35,247 nt of DNA from Bacteroidota bacterium (GTDB taxonomy: Bacteria > Bacteroidota > Bacteroidia > CAILMK01), in contig JABDBQ010000028.1 of the NCBI GenBank assembly GCA_013288555.1, positions 1 to 35,247 on the forward strand, written 5' to 3'. Below, piece after piece: positions 16,547 to 24,427 of this stretch. The number at the start of each line of letters is the position of its first letter. Position 1 is the stretch's first letter. Made by a program: the position numbers and the translations under genes. The notes beneath the pieces are model-generated. The model was not told where the DNA came from. It searched no databases and saw nothing but the letters and a program-made list of their open reading frames with translations.

Positions 16547-17344
16547 ATGGCAAAAGGAAAGAGTTTTTTCGAATCAAAAGTATTTAAGGTGGTTATGTCC
16601 CGTATCTACGGATGGGGTGCTGCAGTTGTAATTGTGGGCGCTTTGTTTAAGATCATTCACTGGGCCGGTGCCGATTTCATGCTTAAAGTAGGTTTGTTTA
16701 CAGAAGCAGGTATATTCTTTATATCAGCATTTGAACCTATCAAAGCTGAGGTTGACTGGACACTGGTATATCCTGAGTTGGCTGGTCTTGATGCCAAAGG
16801 AAACAAGGTAGAAAAAATGTCGATGACTGAAAAGCTTGACAAAATGCTTGCTGAAGCAAAAATTGAGCAAGGTATGGTAAACAGGCTTGGCGATGGTCTT
16901 CGTGGTCTTACGGATAACGTTAGCAAAATGGGAACAGCTTCTGATGCTGCTCTTGCAACAAATGAATACGCCGCAAGGATCAAAGAAGCCTCTGCTTCTG
17001 TAAATACGCTGAATGCATCTTATGCAAAAGCAATTACTGCTATTGACGAAATGGGTAAAACAGGTGATATTTCTACTGCTTACAATGAAAAAGTAACTTC
17101 TGTAACTCAGAAACTGGCTTCATTGAATTCTATTTATGAAATGGAACTGGAAGAAAGCAACAACTATATCCGCCAGATGAATGCATATTACACCAGTCTG
17201 AGCAAAGCAGTTGAAAATCTTTCTGACAGCGAAAATGCTACAAGCGAACTGAAATCAGGATTTGGCAAATTGAACGAAAATCTGCGTGGTTTGAACCAGG
17301 TATATGGCAATATGCTTACTGCTATGACCGCCCCAAGGGGTTAA
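16547..17344 (+). CDS. gldL: T9SS motor protein GldL (PorL)
   Basis: This 265-residue inner-membrane protein of the T9SS/gliding motor forms, with GldM, a proton-driven 5:2 complex. Two transmembrane helices are at residues ~21-38 and ~44-62 (YGWGAAVVIVGALFKIIHW and MLKVGLFTEAGIFFISAFEP). They carry the polar residues expected in the channel: Lys35, His38, Glu53 and Glu63 in my count, with Glu53 the likely proton carrier. The rest is a cytoplasmic helical, probably coiled-coil tail. It lies between gldK and gldM in the usual order, 49 bp before gldM. Confidence 0.95.
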   Translation: MAKGKSFFESKVFKVVMSRIYGWGAAVVIVGALFKIIHWAGADFMLKVGLFTEAGIFFISAFEPIKAEVDWTLVYPELAGLDAKGNKVEKMSMTEKLDKMLAEAKIEQGMVNRLGDGLRGLTDNVSKMGTASDAALATNEYAARIKEASASVNTLNASYAKAITAIDEMGKTGDISTAYNEKVTSVTQKLASLNSIYEMELEESNNYIRQMNAYYTSLSKAVENLSDSENATSELKSGFGKLNENLRGLNQVYGNMLTAMTAPRG

Positions 17345-17393
17345 TCGTTTTTAATTTTATTTATTACAAACTACTATTAAAGAATAAAAATAT

Positions 17394-18962
17394 ATGTCAG
17401 CAGGTGGAAGTGTAAACCCATTACGCCAGCAGATGATCAACATGATGTACCTGGTGCTCATGGCCCTTTTGGCCCTGAACGTATCAGCAGACATCCTGAA
17501 AGCATTTGCTCTCGTAAACAGGGGATTAGTAAAAACAAACGAGGATTATTCGGCCAAGAATAAAAAGACAATGACCAGTTTTGACGAAATCTATGCCCTC
17601 GATAAAGTCAAGGCTCAGAAATATTATGATAGAGCAAAGGAAGCTCAAACGCAATCTGAAATGATGTACAATTATCTTCAGCATATTAAAGATATCATCG
17701 CGTCAAGATGTGGCGGATGGGTTGATGAAAATCACACAATGATTGAAGATGATAAGAATCTTGAGACATCAACGCATTATTTCTTGCCGGACAGGGAAAA
17801 CCATGGCATAAAATTGAAAGACAGCCTGGTTAATTATATAAAAACCATGAGTGCATTAACTGATGGAACAATACCTATTAAGATCGATGTAAATCCTCCT
17901 GCCAAGAAAAAGGATGAGGACAAAGCTAAATCATGGGAAGAATATTACTGGGAAGGTGTGCCATCTATTGCTGCCATTACAGAACTTACCAAGTTTCAAA
18001 ATGACATCAAAACAGCAGAAGGAGAAGTTACAAATTATAACCTGATCGCAGTTGGTGCAAAGGAACAGCACTTCAACAGTCTTATCGCAATGATAAGTTC
18101 TGAAACGCCAACCGTTTCTTCAGGTCAGACCTATAAAGCTGATATCGTTTTAGGTGCCTATAATACAACTGTGACACCAAGGATTGAAGTAAATGGTAAC
18201 ATGCTTCCTCCTGATAAAATATCAGGTGGTGAAGGTCATTATCAGACAACTGCGTCCGGTCAGGGAGAGCAACAGATAAATGTAAAGATATTTGTAAAAA
18301 ACCCAAAAAACGGTAAAGATACTTTCTATACAACAAGTACCAAATACCAGGTTTTCACAGGTGGCGCTACTATTTCTGCTGACAAAATGAATATGCTTTA
18401 TATCGGTCTTGATAACCCGATTTCTGCAGCGGCAGCCGGTTTTACCCCTGCTCAAACTTCAGTTACAACTACGGGTGGTGGTTCATTTAAACCGGATCCT
18501 TCACAACATGCTCAAGGGCACTATATTTTAAAACCAGACGGAAGCGCACGTGAAATTACAGTAAACGTCAGCGTAAAAATGGCTGATGGAACATCTAAAA
18601 AAATGGGTTCACAAACCTATCGTGTCCGCCCGGTTCCACACCCTGAGGTATTGTTTGGAACCAAGACAGGTGGCGCCATAAGCCGTGGTGAAATTGCAAC
18701 GGTTTCTATGATCAATGCTGGTTTGGGAGCTGGTTTTGCCTTTGAAGGTTTGAAATACATTGTAAACAGTTATACATTTGCGATTGCACCTAAATCAGGC
18801 CCTGCGCATTTTCTTCATGTAAATGGCAGTAGGATTACGCCTGAATGCCGTAACTTCCTGGCACAGGTACATACGGGAGATTTGGTCATTATTGCGGATG
18901 TTAATTGCCAGGGTCCTGGTGGCAAACTTGTTATCAGCGGGCCGACGTTAACAGTTAAATAA
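17394..18962 (+). CDS. gldM: T9SS motor/shaft protein GldM (PorM)
   Basis: This 522-residue protein has one N-terminal membrane helix (residues ~14-34, MINMMYLVLMALLALNVSAD) that sits in the GldL pentamer. A long periplasmic part has a helical first section (~40-220) and Ig-like beta domains to the C-terminus (for example TPTVSSGQTYKADIVLGAY and PEVLFGTKTGGAISRGEI). GldM carries proton-driven rotation across the periplasm to the GldK/GldN ring. Length matches the family (~515). The gene starts 49 bp after gldL and ends 8 bp before gldN, so the genes are cotranscribed. Confidence 0.96.
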   Translation: MSAGGSVNPLRQQMINMMYLVLMALLALNVSADILKAFALVNRGLVKTNEDYSAKNKKTMTSFDEIYALDKVKAQKYYDRAKEAQTQSEMMYNYLQHIKDIIASRCGGWVDENHTMIEDDKNLETSTHYFLPDRENHGIKLKDSLVNYIKTMSALTDGTIPIKIDVNPPAKKKDEDKAKSWEEYYWEGVPSIAAITELTKFQNDIKTAEGEVTNYNLIAVGAKEQHFNSLIAMISSETPTVSSGQTYKADIVLGAYNTTVTPRIEVNGNMLPPDKISGGEGHYQTTASGQGEQQINVKIFVKNPKNGKDTFYTTSTKYQVFTGGATISADKMNMLYIGLDNPISAAAAGFTPAQTSVTTTGGGSFKPDPSQHAQGHYILKPDGSAREITVNVSVKMADGTSKKMGSQTYRVRPVPHPEVLFGTKTGGAISRGEIATVSMINAGLGAGFAFEGLKYIVNSYTFAIAPKSGPAHFLHVNGSRITPECRNFLAQVHTGDLVIIADVNCQGPGGKLVISGPTLTVK

Positions 18963-18970
18963 TTTAAAAG

Positions 18971-19849
18971 ATGAAGAGATTTTATTTCGTATTTGCTGTA
19001 CTTACCGGTTTTTGTGCAGAAGGCTATGCCCAGACACAGACCAATGAAGCTGCTGCTCCAGGGAAAACCGTAAATAAGTATCTCGAATACAATTACGAAA
19101 AAAAGGACGTTAAAGAGCGTAAAGCCATTCCATATCCTCCACTAAGAGAAGCGGACGTCTATTACGCCAAAAGGGTAGAGCGTGTAATTGATACCCATGA
19201 AAAGAAGAACCAGGTAATGGTTTGGCCTAAAAGTCCTTTATTTAAGATCATATTTGGTCTGGTCTATAATGGTGAGCCGAACAGCACCGGTAAGCTTAAA
19301 GCATACAGAAGCGATACACTTGATAATGCATTAACCATTTCTGATGTGAAAAAGCTTGGCGGGACAACTGAAACAGTTTCCGTGCAGATGGATCCCAATG
19401 ATCCATACAGTACCAAGGACTCAACTGTAAGTACGCCTTTTGACTATACCCAGGTATCCCGCTGGAAAGTTTATGAAGAATGGATTTTCGACAAGCAGTC
19501 AAGTATGTTTTTTCCAAGAATAATCGCGCTTTGCCCGATGTTTACGCCAAACCTGAACGGGGTTCCGTTGCCGGAACAGCCTATGTTTTATTTAAGCTGG
19601 GCTGAGCTTCGCCCGGTTCTTGTAAATGAGGAAGTATTCAATCCGCAAAACGATGCCATGAGGCTTACTTATCTTGATTTCTTTGAGCAAAGATTGTTCA
19701 GTTCAACCATTACCAAAGAAAGCAACGATAAAGATTTCGCTATCAAAGATTTCCCTGAATTTAAAGATGCACCAATGGATGCTCTTTACGAATCTGAAAG
19801 GATCAAATATGAATTGTTCAACTGGGAACACGATCTTTGGGAATATTAA
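18971..19849 (+). CDS. gldN: T9SS ring protein GldN (PorN)
   Basis: This 292-residue periplasmic protein has a signal peptide (MKRFYFVFAVLTGFCAEGYA, cleavage near residue 20) and the GldN/PorN core: YPPLREADVYYAKRVERVID, WPKSPLFKIIFGLV, WKVYEEWIFDKQSSMFFPRI and a C-terminal LFNWEHDLWEY. GldN forms the translocon ring with GldK and contacts the GldM tip. It starts 8 bp after gldM and is the last gene of the operon; a hairpin terminator begins about 27 bp after its stop. Confidence 0.95.
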   Translation: MKRFYFVFAVLTGFCAEGYAQTQTNEAAAPGKTVNKYLEYNYEKKDVKERKAIPYPPLREADVYYAKRVERVIDTHEKKNQVMVWPKSPLFKIIFGLVYNGEPNSTGKLKAYRSDTLDNALTISDVKKLGGTTETVSVQMDPNDPYSTKDSTVSTPFDYTQVSRWKVYEEWIFDKQSSMFFPRIIALCPMFTPNLNGVPLPEQPMFYLSWAELRPVLVNEEVFNPQNDAMRLTYLDFFEQRLFSSTITKESNDKDFAIKDFPEFKDAPMDALYESERIKYELFNWEHDLWEY

Positions 19850-19876
19850 TAGAATTTAAGTTTTAGATTTTCATAA

Positions 19877-19904
19877 AAAACCCTGGTTATGCCGGGGTTT
19901 TTTT
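19877..19904 (+). terminator. Rho-independent terminator of the gldKLMN operon
   Basis: A 10-bp stem (AAAACCCTGG with CCGGGGTTTT, one G-T wobble) has a 5-nt loop and runs into a T tract ending at 19904. It is placed just past gldN. Confidence 0.85.
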
Positions 19905-19941
19905 ATGGGTGATGTTATTTGTTTCAGACGTTGCATTTGTA

Positions 19942-19964
19942 GAGACAAGGCACTGCCTTGTCTC
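19942..19964. repeat. Small palindrome GAGACAAGGCA / TGCCTTGTCTC
   Basis: Two 11-base arms are exact inverted copies around a single C (19953), preceded by TTTGTA. Palindromes of this TAGAGAC...GTCTC type are widespread intergenic repeats in Bacteroidota and Cyanobacteria, so this is probably one member of a dispersed family. No coding capacity. Confidence 0.7.
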
Positions 19965-20001
19965 CTCGAACAAGATTTGCAAAATAGAATTTAGGCGTCG
20001 T

Positions 20002-20230
20002 TGTTCAACCCCATTCAGGGTTGTATAATATGTGTTTGTATTGGCCACGGGTTGCGCCCGTGGTTATTATTATTGAAGCCCTTCAGGCTTCCAAATACGA
20101 TCGGATGAGAGTTCGACAATATCGCAATCATCAATGATTTCACAACCCTGGAAGGTTTGAACAATAATAGCCCTGGGTGCAACCCAGGGAAGAAAACATA
20201 ATTTCTACCAACCCTGAATGGGGTTGAACA
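20002..20230. repeat. Palindromic intergenic element with 22-bp inverted ends
   Basis: The 22 bases at 20002-20023 are the exact inverted complement of 20209-20230, and each end is itself a small hairpin (CAACCC / GGGTTG). Between them lie further hairpins: CCACGGG/CCCGTGG (20045-20063), GAAGCC/GGCTTC (20075-20091), an imperfect CAACCCTGG...GGTTTG (~20142-20158) and CCCTGGGT/ACCCAGGG (20171-20189). No open frame is present. It resembles REP/MITE-like non-autonomous repeats seen between genes in this phylum. The stretch 19850-20310 holds the gldN terminator, the small palindrome and this element, and no gene. Confidence 0.8.
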
Positions 20231-20310
20231 TCGATAATAATTTAAAAAATATCGTAGAATAACTAAGGCTGGCCTAATTCCTTACCCCTGATTCCTGACT
20301 CCTAATGTCC

Positions 20311-21549
20311 CTAACTCGCTACTCTCAGGTGCCCGATGGTATAGCCCTGAAGTTTATCCATAACCATACTTTTGTTTATTTTCAGTTCTTTCACCTCGTT
20401 TGTAGCTGAAGGTATTTCGAACATGGAATCAAGCATGATGGATTCGATAATAGAACGCAATCCTCGCGCACCTAATTTCAGGTCTATGGCTCTGTCAGCC
20501 AGATAATCAATGACCTCATCATCAAATTCAAGCTTAACGCCTTCCAGTTCAAGGAGTTTTTGATACTGTTTCAGGATGGCATTTTTAGGCTCTGTAAGAA
20601 TAAGCTTTAATGTTTCTTTATCCAGCGGATTCAGGTGTGCTATAACGGGCATTCGGCCTATTAATTCAGGGATCAACCCGAATTTTTTGAGATCAGCCGG
20701 AGAAATGAACTGGAGCAGGTTTTCCTTCTCATGTTTTACATGGCCGTCAGGCTTTTTAAAGCCTATCGGCTGGGCGTTCATCCTTTTTTCAATGATCGGT
20801 AAGATACCATCAAAGGCACCGCCGCAGATAAACAATATATTCTGAGTATTAATAGGCACCATATTTTGCTCAGGATGCTTTCTGCCACCCTGTGGCGGTA
20901 CAAATACTGTACTGCCTTCCAGGAGCTTCAGCAGGGCCTGCTGGACGCCTTCTCCTGATACATCTCGGGTTATAGATGGATTATCTCCTTTGCGGGATAT
21001 TTTGTCAATTTCGTCAATATAAACGATGCCGCGCTCAGCTGCTTCAACCACATAATTTGCGGATTGCAAAAGCCTGGTAAGTATGGTTTCCACATCCTCG
21101 CCCACATAGCCGGCTTCAGTGATAACGGTGGCATCGGCAATGCAAAATGGTACGTCAAGTATCCTGGCAATTGTTCTTGCAATAAGGGTTTTGCCTGTTC
21201 CGGTTTCGCCAACCAGCAGAATGTTGGATTTTTCGATCTCTACATCATCGGGATTTGTTTTATCCATGGCGATGATGCGTTTGTAGTGATTGTACACTGC
21301 TACTGACAAAACTTTCTTGGCCTTTTCCTGCCCGATAACATATTGATCGACAAAATCTTTGATTTCCTGTGGTTTCAAAAGTTTCTGCAAAGGCTGATAC
21401 CGTTTGTTTCGCCCGACCTCAGCCTGCAGAATTTTTTCAGCCTCATGGATACATTTATCACAGATAAAGCCATCCTTGCCTTCAACAAGCAGAATAACAT
21501 CTTTTTTCGCCCTCCAGCAGAAGGAACAGAATTCTTCTTTATGATTCAA
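20311..21549 (-). CDS. clpX: ATP-dependent Clp protease ATP-binding subunit ClpX
   Basis: This 412-residue AAA+ unfoldase recognises tagged proteins and feeds them to ClpP. Its zinc-binding domain has Cys8, Cys11, Cys30 and Cys33. Walker A is GETGTGKT (114-121), the pore loop is GYVGEDVE (147-154), Walker B is IVYIDEID (175-182), and the RKH substrate-binding motif is at 223-225. The C-terminal small domain includes the usual [10 protein letters not shown]. Length is normal. It is the last gene of tig-clpP-clpX, 8 bp after clpP. No clear terminator follows; the palindromic element begins ~80 bp downstream. Confidence 0.97.
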   Translation of the reverse strand: MNHKEEFCSFCWRAKKDVILLVEGKDGFICDKCIHEAEKILQAEVGRNKRYQPLQKLLKPQEIKDFVDQYVIGQEKAKKVLSVAVYNHYKRIIAMDKTNPDDVEIEKSNILLVGETGTGKTLIARTIARILDVPFCIADATVITEAGYVGEDVETILTRLLQSANYVVEAAERGIVYIDEIDKISRKGDNPSITRDVSGEGVQQALLKLLEGSTVFVPPQGGRKHPEQNMVPINTQNILFICGGAFDGILPIIEKRMNAQPIGFKKPDGHVKHEKENLLQFISPADLKKFGLIPELIGRMPVIAHLNPLDKETLKLILTEPKNAILKQYQKLLELEGVKLEFDDEVIDYLADRAIDLKLGARGLRSIIESIMLDSMFEIPSATNEVKELKINKSMVMDKLQGYTIGHLRVAS

Positions 21550-21557
21550 ATCGGAAA

Positions 21558-22241
21558 TTATGCTTTTACAGTCTTGGTTAAAATTTCATCCACCATACCA
21601 TAATTTTTGGCTTCGGATGAAGTCATCCAGTAGTCACGATCAGCATCGTGTTCAATCTGGTCCTTAGGTTTACTTGTATGGTCTGCCAATATCTGGTATA
21701 ATTCGTCTTTTAGTTTTAATATCTCACGGGCAGTGATCTCAATATCAGTCGCCTGGCCTTGCACACCACCAAGGGGCTGGTGAATCATCACCCTGCTGTG
21801 AGTAAGGCATGAGCGCTTGCCTGTATGGCCGGCAGCAAGCAATATAGCAGCCATGGAAGCAGCCATACCTGTACAGATGGTTGCCACATCAGGACCAATG
21901 TATTGCATGGTATCGTAAATGCCAAGTCCTGCATAAACAGAACCACCGGGGCTGTTGATATAGATCTGTACATCTCTTTTAGGATCAGAGCTTTCAAGGA
22001 AAAGAAGCTGGGCCTGGATGATATTGGCAACATCATCATATATAGGTACACCCATAAAAATGATGCGGTCCATCATCAACCGGCTGAAAACGTCCATCTG
22101 GGTCACATTCAGCGGGCGCTCTTCAATGATGGTTGGGGTAATATAATCGTTGAAAGTATTGTAATACCTGTGCATGGTCAGTGAGCTGATACCGCGATCC
22201 TTGACCGCGTACTTTTCAAATTCGTTATTAAACTGTGCCAT
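21558..22241 (-). CDS. clpP: ATP-dependent Clp protease proteolytic subunit ClpP
   Basis: This 227-residue serine protease subunit shows the full catalytic triad: Ser129 in GMAAS, His154 in [10 protein letters not shown] and Asp203 in DRDYWM. The [16 protein letters not shown] loop precedes them, giving the oxyanion-hole region. The N-terminal ~40 residues are a propeptide-like extension that the family often removes. It sits 11 bp after tig and 8 bp before clpX, so the three are one operon coupling chaperone and protease functions. Confidence 0.97.
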   Translation of the reverse strand: MAQFNNEFEKYAVKDRGISSLTMHRYYNTFNDYITPTIIEERPLNVTQMDVFSRLMMDRIIFMGVPIYDDVANIIQAQLLFLESSDPKRDVQIYINSPGGSVYAGLGIYDTMQYIGPDVATICTGMAASMAAILLAAGHTGKRSCLTHSRVMIHQPLGGVQGQATDIEITAREILKLKDELYQILADHTSKPKDQIEHDADRDYWMTSSEAKNYGMVDEILTKTVKA

Positions 22242-22252
22242 TTTGTGATTAA

Positions 22253-23626
22253 TTAATTTTGTGTTAGTTGACTATTGCTTTTTATTTCTTCAAACTGGAC
22301 CGTGTCCACCGATTTGGTTTTCGGGTCCATTTGTGATATGAGCCAATCAAATACTTTGCCATCCCGTACCGTAGCCGCCGAACTGTTATAATTGTTATCT
22401 TTTGTCAGGTAATTGTTGGTGTACTGCTGCAGCTGCTCACGGGTGATATCCTGCGGGTTTGAACGGTACAATGCATTGTAAATCAATCCTTCAGCATAAT
22501 GAACCACCTCTTCTTCCTTTACTTCAATAGATTGTTGTTCGGCAACCTGTTCTGACAATATCTGCCATTTTACATCTTCCTTAAATGATTCAAGGTCTTT
22601 GTCATAATTTTCAGGTTTGGCTTCTTTGGGGTTTTCCTCTGCCCACATGTCAAAATATTTTTTGATGAATCCTTCAGGCATATCCATTTTAGAATCTTTC
22701 AGAAGCGATTTTTTTACTTCGCCTGCCAGGATGTTATTCGATTGTGTGGCTAAATGGCTTTCCATCATCGTTTTCCAGCGGTCATAAAATTCATCAAGCG
22801 TTGTCACGCTACCGTCCGGGAATTCACGATTGAAGAATTCCTGGTTCAGTTCAGGCAAATTCAACTTCAAAACCGCCATCAGGGATACTTTGAAATCAGG
22901 GAACAAATCTTTTATGCTCAGCTTATCTATTTCAAACGTCGCTGCCATTTCGTCTTCGGAAAATATGTCAGCAATTTTAACGGTCGTTTCAAATCCGGTG
23001 GTTTTACCGTCAATAAGTTCAGCCAGTTTTTTAGGGATGTTGTTGTTGAAAAAGTTTTTGGTCTTATCCAATCCACCTTCCAGCGGCTGGCCGCTATCGT
23101 CAAGTTCCGTGAATTTCATGTAAACATAAAAATCTTCCGTATTCTGATAGGCTTCTGCGTATTCAACACCGGCAGATCGTCTTCTGAACTCATCAACATC
23201 TTTTTTTACTTCATCCAATGAAACGTTTACAACATATTTAGTAAGGCTGTTCAAAGGCTTCAGGTTGAGGTTAACTTCTGGCTTTAAACCGATATCATAT
23301 TTAAATTCAAAATCCGTTTTTTGCCAGTCAATATCTTCAGGTTTATTGGTAGAAATAGGAGACAAAACCATTTTAATCTTGTTGGATTCAATATATTCAT
23401 TGATCCCTTTCTGAAGCACTTTTTCAACGGTTTCGTGACGTGCATCTTTACCTATTAGCTTTTGAATAACGCCATTAGGCACTTTACCCGGCCTGAAACC
23501 CGGTACATTCATTTTGCGACCGTAATCTTTTAATGATTTATCGAATTCTTCTTTGTAATCTGATTCCTGGATTTTGACAGACAAAATGGCATCAAGGCCA
23601 ACCTGGTTATTGATATTTACTTCCAC
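22253..23626 (-). CDS. tig: Trigger factor (ribosome-associated chaperone)
   Basis: This 457-residue ribosome-bound chaperone receives nascent chains. The ribosome-docking signature GFRPGKVP is at 43-50 in the N-terminal domain. The middle third (~150-245), where E. coli has an FKBP-type prolyl isomerase domain, is present in length but lacks the recognisable FKBP motifs, so isomerase activity is doubtful. The C-terminal ~200 residues are helical (substrate arms). It heads the tig-clpP-clpX operon. Confidence 0.93.
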   Translation of the reverse strand: MEVNINNQVGLDAILSVKIQESDYKEEFDKSLKDYGRKMNVPGFRPGKVPNGVIQKLIGKDARHETVEKVLQKGINEYIESNKIKMVLSPISTNKPEDIDWQKTDFEFKYDIGLKPEVNLNLKPLNSLTKYVVNVSLDEVKKDVDEFRRRSAGVEYAEAYQNTEDFYVYMKFTELDDSGQPLEGGLDKTKNFFNNNIPKKLAELIDGKTTGFETTVKIADIFSEDEMAATFEIDKLSIKDLFPDFKVSLMAVLKLNLPELNQEFFNREFPDGSVTTLDEFYDRWKTMMESHLATQSNNILAGEVKKSLLKDSKMDMPEGFIKKYFDMWAEENPKEAKPENYDKDLESFKEDVKWQILSEQVAEQQSIEVKEEEVVHYAEGLIYNALYRSNPQDITREQLQQYTNNYLTKDNNYNSSAATVRDGKVFDWLISQMDPKTKSVDTVQFEEIKSNSQLTQN

Positions 23627-23699
23627 GTAGTTTTAAAATGTTCTTTATTGTTATTAAAAAAAATTGCCATTCAGGCAATAAGGGTATAGAAATGGCCTG

Positions 23700-23707
23700 C
23701 AAAGATA
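23700..23707 (-). promoter_or_regulatory. Predicted -7 element of tig-clpP-clpX
   Basis: On the minus strand this reads TATCTTTG, an exact TAnnTTTG followed by CAGG, 73 bp before the tig ATG. No good -33 TTTG is seen. The rest of the 246-bp divergent spacer to the sigma gene shows no other clear feature except the sigma promoter. Confidence 0.5.
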
Positions 23708-23837
23708 GGGAAAATCGGGAAATGATGAATCAGGCAATTCAGGGCTGTATGGTACGGACATGGGGATGGAATGGTTTATAGTACATGTTCATCAGTCAGT
23801 TTCCAATAATTCATTTTCAATTGGTTGATTTTTTCTT

Positions 23838-23862
23838 TGTAACTTTTTCAGATTCCGTCGTC
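23838..23862 (+). promoter_or_regulatory. Predicted ECF-type promoter of the sigma/anti-sigma pair
   Basis: TGTAAC (23838-23843) followed by TTTTT, then CGTCGTC (23856-23862). An AAC -35 core and a CGTC -10 core (23859-23862) about 15 bp apart match ECF sigma promoters, unlike the TAnnTTTG promoters elsewhere in the window. The -10 lies only ~10 bp before the ATG at 23873, implying a very short or absent leader. It suggests the sigma factor reads its own promoter. Confidence 0.55.
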
Positions 23863-23872
23863 TTTAGTGCAA

Positions 23873-24427
23873 ATGGAACTGGAAACCGAAATACATCCTC
23901 CTTTGGAGGCCAATCTGCAAAAATGCCTGAATGGAGACCAGAAGGCATACAAAGCAGTATATGATGCTTATTCCAAGGCTATGTTCAGTATCGCCATGCG
24001 CATGCTTAACAACCGGGAGGAAGCGGAGGAAATTCTCCAGGATGCATTTATCGCTGCTTTCAGGAACATCAGGGAGCTACAGGATATCAAGAGCTTCGGT
24101 GCCTGGCTTAAAAAGATCACGATCAACCGTTCGCTGGACCAACTCAAAAAAAGGAAACTCGCTTTTGAATCTGTGAACGATATCGAAATAGCAGATGACG
24201 ACGATGAACCTGAAACAGAGCGTCCTTATACGGTTGAAATAATCCAGGCAGCATTGCTTGAGCTTGAAGATACATACAGAGTGGTTTTTACACTTTATCT
24301 TTTTGAAAACTACAGCCACAGCATGATCTCAGAAAAACTCGGTATCAGCGAATCCAATTCCAAAACCATTCTTTCAAGGGCTAAAAGAAAACTCATTGGT
24401 ATTCTTAACCAAACATTATTGTCATGA
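23873..24427 (+). CDS. RNA polymerase ECF sigma factor (sigma-70 family)
   Basis: This 184-residue ECF sigma factor has region 2 over about residues 25-90, with the polymerase-binding and -10-reading helices (AMRMLNNREEAEEILQDAFI, FGAWLKKITINRSLDQLKK). Region 4 covers about 125-180, with a helix-turn-helix (ENYSHSMISEKLGISESNS followed by TILSRAKRKL). An acidic linker joins them. The ATG at 23873 is preferred over a GTG two codons earlier. Its stop overlaps the next gene's start by 4 bp (ATGA), a sign of translational coupling to a regulator. Its signal is unknown; the partner's exported domain hints at cell-envelope sensing. Confidence 0.93.
   Translation: MELETEIHPPLEANLQKCLNGDQKAYKAVYDAYSKAMFSIAMRMLNNREEAEEILQDAFIAAFRNIRELQDIKSFGAWLKKITINRSLDQLKKRKLAFESVNDIEIADDDDEPETERPYTVEIIQAALLELEDTYRVVFTLYLFENYSHSMISEKLGISESNSKTILSRAKRKLIGILNQTLLS

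Noticed and set aside
20002..20230. tRNA or rRNA fragment in the hairpin-rich spacer
   Set aside because: The hairpins are independent palindromes with no cloverleaf layout and no T-loop consensus.
22754..23221. 155-residue rightward frame inside tig
   Set aside because: A shadow of trigger factor on the opposite strand; composition is unlike a real protein.
23867..23872. GTG start of the sigma factor
   Set aside because: It adds only two residues; the ATG at 23873 is the more likely initiator.
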